Assembly (NCBI RefSeq): GCF_002020135.1
Contig: NZ_MPZS01000002.1
Coordinates: forward strand, 682,001 to 746,000
Direction: 5' to 3'
DNA from: Thioclava marina
GTDB taxonomy: Bacteria; Pseudomonadota; Alphaproteobacteria; Rhodobacterales; Rhodobacteraceae
Length of the DNA: 64,000 bases
Shown: positions 26,170 to 36,644 of the stretch, piece after piece
How positions within the stretch are numbered: position 1 is the first letter of the stretch
Layout of the letters: each line of letters starts with the position of its first letter
The notes under the pieces: generated by a model
Database searches by the model: none
The model's input: the letters and a program-made list of their open reading frames with translations, nothing else
What the model was told of the DNA's origin: nothing
Translations under genes and position numbers: made by a program

Positions 26170-28610
26170 GCCGCACACCGCATATGTCGGGTCCGCGCGA
26201 CGAGCGGTGAAATGTCGATCTCCCCCGGCACGCCGGGCAACGGCAAGACGACACCCTGCGCCCCGGCGGCTCGCACCGCCTCGGCCTGCGCACCAAGGTC
26301 GAAACAGGCAACCGGCAGACCTGTCGCAAGCGCCTCGCGCGTGGTGTAGGAAAATGTCTCGGGCCAGATCGACGGGATAAGCCAGGCCGAAATACCGTAG
26401 CGCGCAACCAGACGCGGCAGATCCGAGAGCCGGTACGCGCCATGCACGACCGAGGGTGGCGCGAGCCGATATCCGGGATCGAGCGCGCCGATCACCACAA
26501 GGCGAATGCCCTGGCGCGCGAGTTCCGTGCTCAGCGCCGCGACTTCGGCTGCACCTTTATGCGCCCCGATATTGCCGAGAACACCGATCACCACGGACCC
26601 CGCATGGCCCGAAACCGGGCAATTGCGAAGAGCCGCAAGACGCAGATCCATCTCGTGCGGGCGCAGGACGATCTTGTCGCGCGCCGCCGGAAAAAACTGC
26701 ATGACCACCGCACGCGCGGCATGGGAGAAAACCGTCACCTGATCTGCGGCTGCAATCGCGCGTCCCCAGGCTGACTGCCATTCCGCAAGCCCACTCTTAC
26801 CGCGATGCGCGCAATCTCGGGCAAGCGCATCGCCCGCCACGGGCACTCCGTGATAGCGACCATCGGCGCAAAGCAACGTGTAGGAAGGGCTGATCGGAAA
26901 ATAGTCATGCATCTCGATCTCGAGCCTCTGCCCGGCGGACAACTCCCTCAGAACGTCCGGCAGCGATAGCGGATCGGGATCGCCTACCCCGCAGGCGTAA
27001 ATCACCTCTCGCCGCTCGATGTTGGCAAGCAGCCGGATCATTGCCTCGGTATCATCGCTATATCCCCGCATCACCCCTTCGGATCCGTGAAGCTCGATCT
27101 GCCAGCGATGCCGCAACCCCACGCGCAGAACGACTGCCCGCCGCCCCGCTACGATCTCTGCGGCAAGCCGCCCGTCGAGGTATTGCTCCACCCCGCCGCC
27201 TTGGGCATGGGCGAGCCAGATGCGCAACGGCGACGTCTGGCAGGCCCCGGCATGGGCCAACGCCACCGCGAACCGCGCCGCGCGCAGAGGATCGTCTGCG
27301 AGGAAGCGTCGAACCGCCCCCTCGTAACGCGGATAGCGGCGACAGATCTCGAGGTGATTGCGAGACAAGAGCCGCGCCTTCTCGGCCGTACCGAAGGATG
27401 CACCGCCTTGATGTTCCACAAAAAGCGTCGCGATCCCGAGATGCCGCCCACCCAGAGCCGCGGCGCGCTGGCACCAATCGGTTTCCTCCCCGTAGCCGCG
27501 CCCGAACGCCGGATCGAACCGGGGCAATCGAGCCAGAAACCCAGGCGCCATCGCCATGCAGAACCCGATCCCCGTGGGCAGCTCTGCCGTCGCGAATTCC
27601 GGAGCAAGCCGCCGTGCCTGCGCGTCGATCCGGTCCACAGCCCCCGCGGGCAGGTCATTGCGCTGCCCCATCGCCGGGACGGAGAGGATCTCGGCGTCAT
27701 TCGACATCGGTGTCACGCTCGCGACATCTTGCGCGGCCAGCGGCGCGACCAGCCGCGAGGCCCAGCCCGAAGGCACGAAGACATCCGAATTGAGCAGGAT
27801 CACCGGGCGGGAGGGCGCATGGGTCCGCACCCAGTCGAAGCCGAGATTGACGCTTGCCACGAAGCCGAGATTGCGCGCGTTTTCAAGAAGTGTGACGCGC
27901 GTGCGCGCCACCGCCCAGTCGCGCAGAAAAGGACGCACGCGCGGATCGCTCGATCCGTCCTCGATCAGGAGCAGATGCCAGTCGAGATCGGTATGGGCTT
28001 CGACCCGTCGCAACGATTCGGCCAATAGATCGAAGGCGTTGAAGATGGGCATGACGATCACCACCGGCCCCCGCGCTCGCGCCCTTTCAGCGATCACATC
28101 CGCCAGAAGCCCCGAAGGCATCTCTCCCGCAGCGGCAGGTACAGCCAAGCCCAGCGCCTCTTTCACGCGCTGACGCGAGCGCAGATCCCCGTGCCGTTTC
28201 CAACGCCAGATTGCAGGCATGTGCCACGAGAGGATCCACAGGAAACGCACCATTAACATCACGCGGGCCCACGCCATGCGCTGACGCGAAAGCCCCGGCA
28301 AGGCGATCTCCTCCACCCCGGCCTCAGTTTGCACGATGAGCGCCGCAGAGCCCAGTTCATAAGGCAGATCGAAGAGGAAATGGCCCTTGTCCGGGCCGGG
28401 TTCGGCTTGCGGCCGTGCCCAGCTGGTCGCAGCGCCCAGCCGCAAACCGATGCGCGGCGCAGCGATCCAGCCCTCCAGCAGCAGCCGGTTCTGCCGCAGT
28501 TCGATCCGCGCGATCCGGCCGGGCAACGCCCACGGATACGGCGCACACAAATCAATCCGCAGATTCGCCTCGGCGAACCGGTCAAAAATGCGAAGGGTTC
28601 TGCCCAGCAA
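26166..28610 (-). CDS. Two-domain glycosyltransferase (GT2 plus GT4)
   Basis: The 814-residue protein has two catalytic domains. Residues about 180-430 are a GT2/GT-A domain: VVIVMPIFNAFDLLAESLRR, LLIEDGSSDPR, VILLNSDVFVPSGWA (DxD-type site) and GYGEETDWCQRAA. Residues about 480-810 are a GT-B, GT4-like domain: LRIWLAHAQGGGVEQYL, IGVLGNIGAHKGAAEVAAL and SIWPETFSYTTREALATGLP. The N-terminal 110 residues resemble the small beta domain of the GT at 14275. Fused enzymes of this type add two sugars in turn. It starts a small operon with the sulfotransferase-like gene downstream. Confidence 0.88.
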   Translation of the reverse strand: MLGRTLRIFDRFAEANLRIDLCAPYPWALPGRIARIELRQNRLLLEGWIAAPRIGLRLGAATSWARPQAEPGPDKGHFLFDLPYELGSAALIVQTEAGVEEIALPGLSRQRMAWARVMLMVRFLWILSWHMPAIWRWKRHGDLRSRQRVKEALGLAVPAAAGEMPSGLLADVIAERARARGPVVIVMPIFNAFDLLAESLRRVEAHTDLDWHLLLIEDGSSDPRVRPFLRDWAVARTRVTLLENARNLGFVASVNLGFDWVRTHAPSRPVILLNSDVFVPSGWASRLVAPLAAQDVASVTPMSNDAEILSVPAMGQRNDLPAGAVDRIDAQARRLAPEFATAELPTGIGFCMAMAPGFLARLPRFDPAFGRGYGEETDWCQRAAALGGRHLGIATLFVEHQGGASFGTAEKARLLSRNHLEICRRYPRYEGAVRRFLADDPLRAARFAVALAHAGACQTSPLRIWLAHAQGGGVEQYLDGRLAAEIVAGRRAVVLRVGLRHRWQIELHGSEGVMRGYSDDTEAMIRLLANIERREVIYACGVGDPDPLSLPDVLRELSAGQRLEIEMHDYFPISPSYTLLCADGRYHGVPVAGDALARDCAHRGKSGLAEWQSAWGRAIAAADQVTVFSHAARAVVMQFFPAARDKIVLRPHEMDLRLAALRNCPVSGHAGSVVIGVLGNIGAHKGAAEVAALSTELARQGIRLVVIGALDPGYRLAPPSVVHGAYRLSDLPRLVARYGISAWLIPSIWPETFSYTTREALATGLPVACFDLGAQAEAVRAAGAQGVVLPLPGVPGEIDISPLVARTRHMRCAA

Positions 28611-28698
28611 GACGCACTCCGTAACACATAAGCGCGCGGCCCGTAGCGGGGCGCGCCTGAACAGTTACGCGAAGAAGCGTTAATTTACGGGAAACGGC

Positions 28699-28774
28699 TG
28701 GCAGGGGCGGAGGGGCTCGAACCCCCGACCCTCGGTTTTGGAGACCGATGCTCTACCAACTGAGCTACACCCCT
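28699..28774 (-). tRNA. trnW: tRNA-Trp (CCA anticodon)
   Basis: On the minus strand the sequence folds into a complete cloverleaf. The acceptor stem is AGGGGTG / CGCCCCT, the D arm GTAGCTCAGTTGGTAGAGC, the anticodon loop CTCCAAA with anticodon CCA, and the T arm GGGGGTTCGAGCCCC. A discriminator G and an encoded CCA end follow. It reads the same way as tuf and secE, whose gap it normally fills in alphaproteobacteria. Confidence 0.98.
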
Positions 28775-28990
28775 AGGCCGTGGCGTGGGTGCTAAGCCAG
28801 CGCGCAGGCGAAATCAAGAGCGATTTCGCGATTTTCAAAGAGATTACGCCTCGCCTCCGCTCTGCCGCCCGATCGCGGACGAAAAGACCTCGGAACGCGC
28901 CGCGCGCGCCTCTCATTCGTGGCCCAAGGCAAGGCGCTCCCAGCGCCTCAAGCGACACGAAAAAATCCGGCGCATCCATTGCAGCGCGAC

Positions 28991-29977
28991 CTAGTCTCTT
29001 GCGTATTTCTTGAGCAGGCGCATGAGCCCCATCACCACCAGTTGCCCCACCACGATCAGCACACAGGTAATCACCAGATAGGTGAAGGCAGAGGCGGAGG
29101 TCAGCCCCGGCATGCCCCCGAGATTGACCCCGAACAACCCGGTGAGGAAGCCCAGCGGCAGGAAGATCGCCGAGACCACCGAAAGCACGAAGGTATTTCG
29201 GTTGACCCGGTCGGAAAGCTGGCTTGACAGTTCCTCGCGCAAGACCTGCGCCTGATCGCGCAGCTCGTCCATATCTTCCGCGATCCGCGTCATCTTCAGG
29301 GTCTCTTCCTCGATCTCGCGCTGGGTCACCTCGTCGATCACCGGGCTTTCCGCCTGCGAGACCCGCAAGAGCGCGTCGCGCTGCGGCAAGATATATCTCC
29401 GCGCCGCGATCACCTTCAGCCGCAGTTCGAGCACGTCCTGACGCATGTGATCGGCCTGACCGGAATAAACCTGATCCTCCAGCGTCTCGGCCTGTTCGTC
29501 GAGTTCGCGCTGGAAATTCCCGATGCTCGAAACGATGTCCTCGGTCAGCCGCACGAGGAAAGTGCCCGGATCGCTCGGCCCGCCCCCGTCATGCAGGATC
29601 TGGTTCATCCGTTCGATCGCCCGCACCCGCTTGCGCGAGATCGTCAGGATCCGCTCTCTGTCGAGATACATGCGCAGCGAGACCATGTCCTCGGGGTCTT
29701 CGCCCTCGTTGAAGTTGATCGCGCGCAGGATCACGAGGATGCCCTCGCCGACCACGCTCATCCGCGGCCGCGTATCCACGTCGAGCAGCGCCTCGACCGC
29801 CTGCGGGTCGAGATAATCGAGCTCCTCGCGGATCCAGCGCTGCGCCTGCGGGTGGGTGCCGTCGAGATGCGCCCATGCCAGCCGTTCGTCGCGCAGCGCC
29901 GCCACGATATCCGAGGGGCCTTCAGGATCGGGCGCACCGGTCAGGACGTGGGAAAAGAGAATCGGGCTCTGGGTCAT
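28991..29977 (-). CDS. zntB: CorA-family zinc transporter ZntB-like
   Basis: The 328-residue protein has a large cytoplasmic alpha/beta N-terminal domain, a long helical stalk (about 140-260) and two C-terminal membrane helices. These are FVLSVVSAIFLPLGFLTGLF, followed by the GVN motif (FGVNLGGMPG), and YLVITCVLIVVGQLVVMGLM. The GVN/GxN loop is the ion-selectivity signature of the CorA superfamily; this variant and the N-terminal domain fit ZntB, a zinc transporter, better than Mg-specific CorA (GMN). It lies upstream of tRNA-Trp, separated by a 216-bp gap with no gene. Metal specificity is inferred. Confidence 0.85.
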   Translation of the reverse strand: MTQSPILFSHVLTGAPDPEGPSDIVAALRDERLAWAHLDGTHPQAQRWIREELDYLDPQAVEALLDVDTRPRMSVVGEGILVILRAINFNEGEDPEDMVSLRMYLDRERILTISRKRVRAIERMNQILHDGGGPSDPGTFLVRLTEDIVSSIGNFQRELDEQAETLEDQVYSGQADHMRQDVLELRLKVIAARRYILPQRDALLRVSQAESPVIDEVTQREIEEETLKMTRIAEDMDELRDQAQVLREELSSQLSDRVNRNTFVLSVVSAIFLPLGFLTGLFGVNLGGMPGLTSASAFTYLVITCVLIVVGQLVVMGLMRLLKKYARD

Positions 29978-30044
29978 CGGATCTCGCGAGGCGTCGGGCT
30001 TTGCAAGACCCTAGCGCATGGCGGGCGCGGAACAAGCCCGTGCG

Positions 30045-30713
30045 TCAAGGCTCGGCCTTTGCGAGCGCCTCCACATCCCCCGCCTCAAGCGCGGGAAGCG
30101 CCGCGCGGATCGCCTCGATCGGCCAGTCCCACCATGCGAGCGCCAGAAGCGCCTCGATCACCTCGGGCGGGAAACGCCACCGCACCACCCGCCCGGGATT
30201 GCCCGCGACGATCGCAAAGGGCGGCACATCCGTCGCGACAACAGCCCCCGCGGCCACGATCGACCCGGCCCCGATCGTCACACCGGGCATCACCATCGCG
30301 TTGAACCCCAGCCAGACATCCGGGCCGACCACGGTGTCTCCGATTGCGGCATTCTCCTCGAGATATTTCCCGGCCGTCTCCATATCGAAGATACGAAACG
30401 GATAGGTGGTGAGCCCGCCCATCGGGTGATTGGCCGAAGCGGTGATGAAGCGCACCCCATGCGCGATCTGCGCGAAAGCCCCGATCACCAGCCGCTCGGG
30501 GCAACCGGGATAAAGATAAGGCGCCAGCTCTGCCGCCGCATCCGTCACCGGGGCAAGCGGACTGTAATAGGCATAGGGCCCGACCTCGATATTCGGGTGA
30601 TCGATCACCGCCTGAAGAAACACGGTCGGTTCATGGGGCGTGCCGTCGGGCAGAAGAACGGGATGACGGGTATCGGGCGCAGGAAAGCGCCGCGGCAGCG
30701 GATGGGCGGACAT
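30045..30713 (-). CDS. CatB-related O-acetyltransferase (left-handed beta-helix)
   Basis: The 222-residue protein is a hexapeptide-repeat acyltransferase of the xenobiotic/CatB type. Repeats run through NIEVGPYAYYSPLAP, ERLVIGAFAQIAHGVRFITA and VVGPDVWLGFNAMVMPGVTI with GAGSIVAAGAVVATDVP. The catalytic histidine is in FITASANHPMGGLTTYPF. These enzymes acetylate hydroxyl groups of small molecules or sugars using acetyl-CoA. The family includes chloramphenicol acetyltransferases, but most environmental members have unknown substrates. The gene stands alone between a metal transporter and a small TIGR03067 gene. Confidence 0.88.
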   Translation of the reverse strand: MSAHPLPRRFPAPDTRHPVLLPDGTPHEPTVFLQAVIDHPNIEVGPYAYYSPLAPVTDAAAELAPYLYPGCPERLVIGAFAQIAHGVRFITASANHPMGGLTTYPFRIFDMETAGKYLEENAAIGDTVVGPDVWLGFNAMVMPGVTIGAGSIVAAGAVVATDVPPFAIVAGNPGRVVRWRFPPEVIEALLALAWWDWPIEAIRAALPALEAGDVEALAKAEP

Positions 30714-30874
30714 GCAGAGACCTCTCTCGATCAGGGTTTCAGGGAAACGGGATCAGGAAAGGGTCTTGTCCATCGAAGTCTCCATCGCTGTGGCCCCCGT
30801 ATACCGCAAAGACGGGCCTGAGGCCAGATTGTCACGTGCTGGCGCCAAGCCGAACCGGTCGCGGCATATCCCTC

Positions 30875-31264
30875 TCACGCACGAGAAAAGCTCCGGATCG
30901 AGATGCCTTGCCCACCTGCGAACCCTTCGGGTCGCTCCATATTCGGGTCTGCCGCTGCGAACCTGAAAAAATCGCCGTCCAATTCGTAGATGGCGGGTAT
31001 CGTCTGTCCGGCATCGTCACCGATCGCGTCCACCCAGTCGATACATTTCGGATAGCGGGCCTCATCGAGCCTGAAGCTACCCTCTAGGAGCGTCGCCCCT
31101 TCGGGAAGCGCTACATGAAAGGTGCAGCCCGACACCGTCATCACCGCGCCCTGCGCTCCATGCGTATCGGGGCGGTCCGCCTCGCCGTCTTCCTCGAAAG
31201 ACCGTTGAACCCAACGCCCTTGCAGCCGGTCCAAATCAGTTTCCACGAGCTCCTCCCGAACCAT
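30875..31264 (-). CDS. TIGR03067 domain protein
   Basis: This 129-residue protein starts at the ATG at 31264 (MVREELVETDLDRLQGRWVQ). It shows the hallmarks of the TIGR03067 family: DRLQGRWVQRSFEEDG at the start, IPAIYELDGDFFRFA in the last third and RPEGFAGGQG near the end. The fold is lipocalin-like by family, and the function is unknown. No signal peptide is present, so it is probably cytoplasmic. It lies just downstream of the tuf terminator and probably has its own promoter. Confidence 0.75.
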   Translation of the reverse strand: MVREELVETDLDRLQGRWVQRSFEEDGEADRPDTHGAQGAVMTVSGCTFHVALPEGATLLEGSFRLDEARYPKCIDWVDAIGDDAGQTIPAIYELDGDFFRFAAADPNMERPEGFAGGQGISIRSFSRA

Positions 31265-31311
31265 AGGCGGCAAATTGGTGAAACGCGCAAAAGAGTGCAA
31301 ACCAAAAGCAA

Positions 31312-31337
31312 AAGGGCCGCCCAACCGGGCGGCCCTT
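31312..31337 (-). terminator. Rho-independent terminator of tuf
   Basis: A perfect 11-bp stem (AAGGGCCGCCC / GGGCGGCCCTT) with a 4-nt loop lies 24 bases past the tuf stop codon. On the minus strand it runs into TTTTGCTTTTGG, a U-rich tail. Confidence 0.9.
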
Positions 31338-31360
31338 CGCAACTCGACAGGATCAGAGGA

Positions 31361-32536
<1,176 letters not shown>

Positions 32537-32702
32537 CTCGCAGGGCGCCTCTGGTTAGGGGGCCGCTTTGGCGCGGGCCCGAGTCAATATCGCGCGCTAC
32601 CTATTGCGCCAGCGGGGAAAAATCAAGCCCGGATTGCACGGTTTCGCCCCCCTGCGAACGGTTTCATATTGGCCGTGCGACGGCCCGTGCTACCTTTCGC
32701 GG

Positions 32703-34076
32703 ATGCAACGTTCCGCCATCGTCCCGTCCCGGGCCCTGCCTGCCCGCGCGCCGCTCGCCGAGAAACCCCTCGGGATCCTGCCCAGCCTGCGGGCCGCGCG
32801 GCGCAATCTGCTTGAAATCATTCCGGAATTGGCCACTCACGCACCGATCATCTCGGGCAATACCGGGGCGCGCTGGCACATGGTGATGGATCCCGACAGC
32901 CTGCGCCACGTGCTCAAGACCCGCGTCGAGGATTATCCGAAGTCGGTGGTGACCAAGCTGATCCTCGGCCCCGCCGTGGGCGAAGGCCTCTTCGTCGCGG
33001 AAGGTGCGGAATGGCGCTGGCAGCGCCGGGCCGCAGCACCGGTCTTCGCCGCGCGCAACATGGAAGCCCTCGCCCCGGTGATGCAGGCCGCCGCCGAAGC
33101 CTCTGCGCGCCGTATCGCCACCGCCGCCGGAACCGGCCGCGCGATCGACCTGCATCAGGAGATGGTCGCCGCGACCTTCGAGGTGATTTCCGACGTGACC
33201 TTCTCGGGCGACGAAGGCTTCGACCGCGCAGCGATTCATGCCGCGATCGACGCCTATATCGCGCAGACCGCCCGCGTCTCGCTACTTGATTTCTTCGCCC
33301 TGCCCGGCTGGGTGCCGCGCCCGCATCGTCTCGCCTCGGCCCATGTATTGCGCGATCTCAAACGTCACGCGGATACCGCGATCACCGCGCGGCACAAGGC
33401 GGGCGCGAAAACCGTTCCGGATCTGCTCGACCTGCTCGACGGCGCGCAGGATCCCGAAACGGGCCGCGAGATGAGCCCGGCCGAGCTGCGCGACAACCTT
33501 CTGACCTTCATCGTGGCCGGCCACGAGACGACGGCGCTGACGTTGGCCTGGGCGCTCTATCTGTGCGCTTTCGACCCGCAGGTGCAGGAGGCTGCGCGCG
33601 CCGAGGCGCAATCCCGGCTCGGCGCGCGCCCCGCCGGTGTCGAGGACTTGCCGCATCTTCCGCGGATTGCGCAGATCGTGAACGAAAGCCTTCGCCTCTA
33701 CCCGCCTGCCGGGTTCCTCTCGCGCACCGCGCGCCGGCCCGACCGGCTCTTGGGGCGCGAGATCCGCAAGGGCGACACGGTGATGCTGCCGATCTACGCG
33801 CTGCACCGCCACCACGCTCTGTGGGAGGACCCCGACGCCTTCCGCCCCGAACGCTTCGCCAATCCGTCCCATGACCGTTTCGCCTTCCTGCCCTTCGGCG
33901 CGGGCCCCCGCATCTGCATCGGCGCGGGCTTCGCGCTGCAAGAAGCGCAGATCATCCTCGCGACGCTCCTCGCCCGGTTCCGCTTCACCGCCGTTCCGGG
34001 GCGCGAGCCGGTGCCCGAGATGATCCTGACGACCCGCCCGAGGGGTGGCATCTGGCTGACGGCGGAACGCGCCTGA
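32703..34076 (+). CDS. Cytochrome P450
   Basis: This 457-residue soluble P450 is read from the ATG at 32703; the open frame runs further upstream but into the tuf promoter region. All key motifs are present: the oxygen-binding I-helix AGHETT at 272-277, the K-helix ESLR at 328-331, the meander RPERF near 382, and the heme-binding loop FGAGPRICIG with Cys405 as heme ligand. It has no membrane anchor. Bacterial enzymes of this general type hydroxylate fatty acids, terpenes or similar hydrophobic substrates. No ferredoxin or reductase gene is adjacent, so the substrate and redox partner are unknown. Confidence 0.95.
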   Translation: MQRSAIVPSRALPARAPLAEKPLGILPSLRAARRNLLEIIPELATHAPIISGNTGARWHMVMDPDSLRHVLKTRVEDYPKSVVTKLILGPAVGEGLFVAEGAEWRWQRRAAAPVFAARNMEALAPVMQAAAEASARRIATAAGTGRAIDLHQEMVAATFEVISDVTFSGDEGFDRAAIHAAIDAYIAQTARVSLLDFFALPGWVPRPHRLASAHVLRDLKRHADTAITARHKAGAKTVPDLLDLLDGAQDPETGREMSPAELRDNLLTFIVAGHETTALTLAWALYLCAFDPQVQEAARAEAQSRLGARPAGVEDLPHLPRIAQIVNESLRLYPPAGFLSRTARRPDRLLGREIRKGDTVMLPIYALHRHHALWEDPDAFRPERFANPSHDRFAFLPFGAGPRICIGAGFALQEAQIILATLLARFRFTAVPGREPVPEMILTTRPRGGIWLTAERA

Positions 34077-34248
34077 TCCGGGGCCAAGGGGGCAACCCCT
34101 CGGCTTCGCCTCCGCGGCAGATATGAACAGGGAGGAAGAAACCTCATCTCTTCCTCTTGGCGAAAATATCCCGGGGGTGAATTGCCCGGCAGGGCAAGAG
34201 GGGGCAGCGCCCCCATTGTGGCTCGCCCGGGGCAGCCCGGGCGAAACC
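34077..34248. other. Convergent gap between P450 and parC, hairpin-rich
   Basis: These 172 bp hold no gene. GC-rich inverted repeats lie at 34199-34213 (GGGGGC / GCCCCC) and 34224-34243 (CGCCCGGG / CCCGGGCG, 4-nt loop). They may end transcription from both sides, but neither has a clear U tract. Confidence 0.4.
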
Positions 34249-36477
34249 TCAGGTGAAGGTGTTGTCGCGCGGGAAGCCGCGCGGGGCCATGCGGCCGGCC
34301 GAGGCGCGCTTGCCGATCCATTCGGCAAGGTCGAGCTCGGTGCGGGTGCGGCCCGCCGGATCCTTCCAGCTCAACCCGTCCGCCAACAGGAAGGTGGTGG
34401 CGTCAGACAGCCCGCCATCCTTGTATTTCTGCAACCTCACGCCCTTGCCGCGCGCCATCTCGGGCAGCTCGTCGAGCGGGAAGACCAACAGTTTCCGGTT
34501 CTGGCCGACACAGGCGACCGTATCGCCCGCGATCTTCGCGCAGACGGTGGTCCTGGCCCCGCCCTTCATGTTGAGCACCTGCTTGCCCGAGCGGGTCTGC
34601 GCCACCAGCTCCTCGCCGGGGCAGACGAACCCGTCGCCATCCGACGACGCCAGCAGGTATTTCTCGCCCGCTTTCGGCACCAGAAGATGGGTGACCTCCG
34701 CCTCGTTGGGCATGTCGACCATCAGCCGCAGCGGCTCGCCCATGCCGCGCCCGCCGGGCAGGTTCGCACCCAGCACAGTGAAGGCGCGCCCGTTCGAGCC
34801 CATCGCGACGATCCGGTCGGTGGTCTCGGCATGCATGGCGAACATCGGACCGTCGCCATCCTTGAACTTCACCTCGGCATCAAGCGGGTTGTGGCCCTTC
34901 ATCGCGCGGATCCAGCCCATCTTCGACAGGATCACGGTGATCGGCTCGCGCTCGATCATCGCCTCGATCGGCACTTCCTCGACCTCGCCGGCCTCGGCGA
35001 AACCGGTGCGTCGCGCGCCGCCCGGCGCATCCTTGCCGAATTTCTTCGCGATGTCCTTCAGCTCCGAGCCGATCTTCTTCCACTGCAGCTTCTCGGAGCC
35101 CAGCAGATCCTCGAGCCCGGCCCGCTCCTCGATCAGCGCATCGCGCTCGCGCTTGAGCTCCATCTCCTCAAGCTTGCGCAAGCTGCGCAGGCGCATGTTG
35201 AGGATCGCCTCGGCCTGAACTTCCGACAGCTCGAACTCGGCCATCAGCATCGCTTTCGGCTCGTCCTCGTAGCGGATGATCTCGATCACCCGGTCGAGGT
35301 TGAGGAAGGCGATGATGTAACCTTCGAGCACTTCGAGACGCGCGTCGATCTTGTCCATCCGGTGCTGCGAGCGGCGCACCAGCACCTCGCGGCGGTGATC
35401 GAGGAAGGCGCGCAGCACTTCCCCCAGCGAACAGACCTTCGGCACGCGCCCGTCGATCAGCACGTTCATGTTGAGCGAGAAGCGGATCTCCAGATCGGAG
35501 TTCTTGAACAGCATCCCCATCAGCATCTCGGGCTCGACCGTGCGGGTCTTGGGCTCGAGCACGATGCGGATATCGTCGGCGCTCTCGTCGCGCACATCGG
35601 CCAGCGCGGGCACCTTGCGGGTCTGGATGACCTCGGCGAGACGCTCGATCAGCTTCGATTTCTGCACCTGATAGGGGATCTCGGTGACCACGATCTGCCA
35701 TTGGCCGCGACCGAGATCTTCTTTCTCCCAGCGCGCGCGCAGCCGGAACGCACCGCGCCCGGTGCGGTAGGCCTCGAGGATATTCTCCTTCGGCTCGACG
35801 ATCACGCCACCGGTGGGGAAATCGGGTCCGGGGATAAGCTCGACAAGTTCCTCTTCGGTGATCGAGGGTTTCGCGATCATCGCGAGACTCGCCTGCACGA
35901 GTTCGTCAAGGTTATGCGGCGGGATGTTCGTGGCCATCCCCACCGCGATACCGCTTGCGCCATTGGCCAGCAGATTCGGGAAGGCGGCGGGCAGAACGAT
36001 GGGCTCTTCGAGCGTGCCGTCATAGTTCGGGCGGTAATCGACCGCGTTCTCGGCCAACCCCTCGAGCAGCGCCTCCGACGGGAAGGCCAGACGCGCCTCG
36101 GTGTATCGGCTCGCCGCCGGGTTGTCCCCGTCGATATTGCCGAAGTTGCCCTGCCCGTCGACCAGCGGGTAGCGCATCGCGAAATCCTGCGCGAGACGCG
36201 CCATCGCGTCATAGATCGCGGCATCGCCATGCGGGTGATAGTTGCCCATCACGTCGCCCGAGATCTTCGCCGATTTCCGGAAGCCACCGGTCGGCGACAG
36301 CTTCAGCTCGCGCATCGCGAAAAGGATGCGCCGGTGCACCGGTTTCAATCCGTCGCGCGCATCGGGCAGCGCCCGGTGCATGATCGTCGAGAGCGCATAG
36401 GTCAGGTAGCGCTCGCCGATCGCACGGCTCAACGGTTCGGTGGTCGTGGAGAGGGGGTTTTCGTCGTCACTGCTCAT
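34249..36477 (-). CDS. parC: DNA topoisomerase IV subunit A
   Basis: This 742-residue protein is the DNA-cleaving subunit of topoisomerase IV, which separates daughter chromosomes. It is ParC rather than GyrA by [18 protein letters not shown] (GyrA has GNVDGDxPAAxRYTE) and by length. The catalytic tyrosine is Tyr125. The quinolone-determining region reads [12 protein letters not shown]: Ala86 stands where E. coli ParC has Ser80, and Asp90 where it has Glu84. The C-terminal pinwheel (about 510-742) has repeated VxCVGQNRK-type blades. No parE is in the window. Confidence 0.96.
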   Translation of the reverse strand: MSSDDENPLSTTTEPLSRAIGERYLTYALSTIMHRALPDARDGLKPVHRRILFAMRELKLSPTGGFRKSAKISGDVMGNYHPHGDAAIYDAMARLAQDFAMRYPLVDGQGNFGNIDGDNPAASRYTEARLAFPSEALLEGLAENAVDYRPNYDGTLEEPIVLPAAFPNLLANGASGIAVGMATNIPPHNLDELVQASLAMIAKPSITEEELVELIPGPDFPTGGVIVEPKENILEAYRTGRGAFRLRARWEKEDLGRGQWQIVVTEIPYQVQKSKLIERLAEVIQTRKVPALADVRDESADDIRIVLEPKTRTVEPEMLMGMLFKNSDLEIRFSLNMNVLIDGRVPKVCSLGEVLRAFLDHRREVLVRRSQHRMDKIDARLEVLEGYIIAFLNLDRVIEIIRYEDEPKAMLMAEFELSEVQAEAILNMRLRSLRKLEEMELKRERDALIEERAGLEDLLGSEKLQWKKIGSELKDIAKKFGKDAPGGARRTGFAEAGEVEEVPIEAMIEREPITVILSKMGWIRAMKGHNPLDAEVKFKDGDGPMFAMHAETTDRIVAMGSNGRAFTVLGANLPGGRGMGEPLRLMVDMPNEAEVTHLLVPKAGEKYLLASSDGDGFVCPGEELVAQTRSGKQVLNMKGGARTTVCAKIAGDTVACVGQNRKLLVFPLDELPEMARGKGVRLQKYKDGGLSDATTFLLADGLSWKDPAGRTRTELDLAEWIGKRASAGRMAPRGFPRDNTFT

Positions 36478-36644
36478 GGATTTTTTCTAAAGCCGCGCCC
36501 GGTCACGGTCCAGCGGGAAACGCTTTCGGGGGAAAAACTCGGGAACTTTTCCCCTGTTGGAGGAATTCCCCCAGCGTAAGGAAGAACAAGAAATGATAAA
36601 CTAAATGTGATCCGAGTCCTTTGCGATCACGGGGGAGCGAAAAG

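Noticed and set aside
28699-28774. tRNA-Trp as an attachment site with a direct repeat of its 3' end at the far side of the polysaccharide island
   Set aside because: I found no copy of the tRNA 3' end near 13480-14275 and no integrase gene, so there is no direct evidence of site-specific integration.
34123-36579. A plus-strand frame of 818 codons opposite parC
   Set aside because: parC is complete and unmistakable on the other strand; the antisense product has no recognisable motif.
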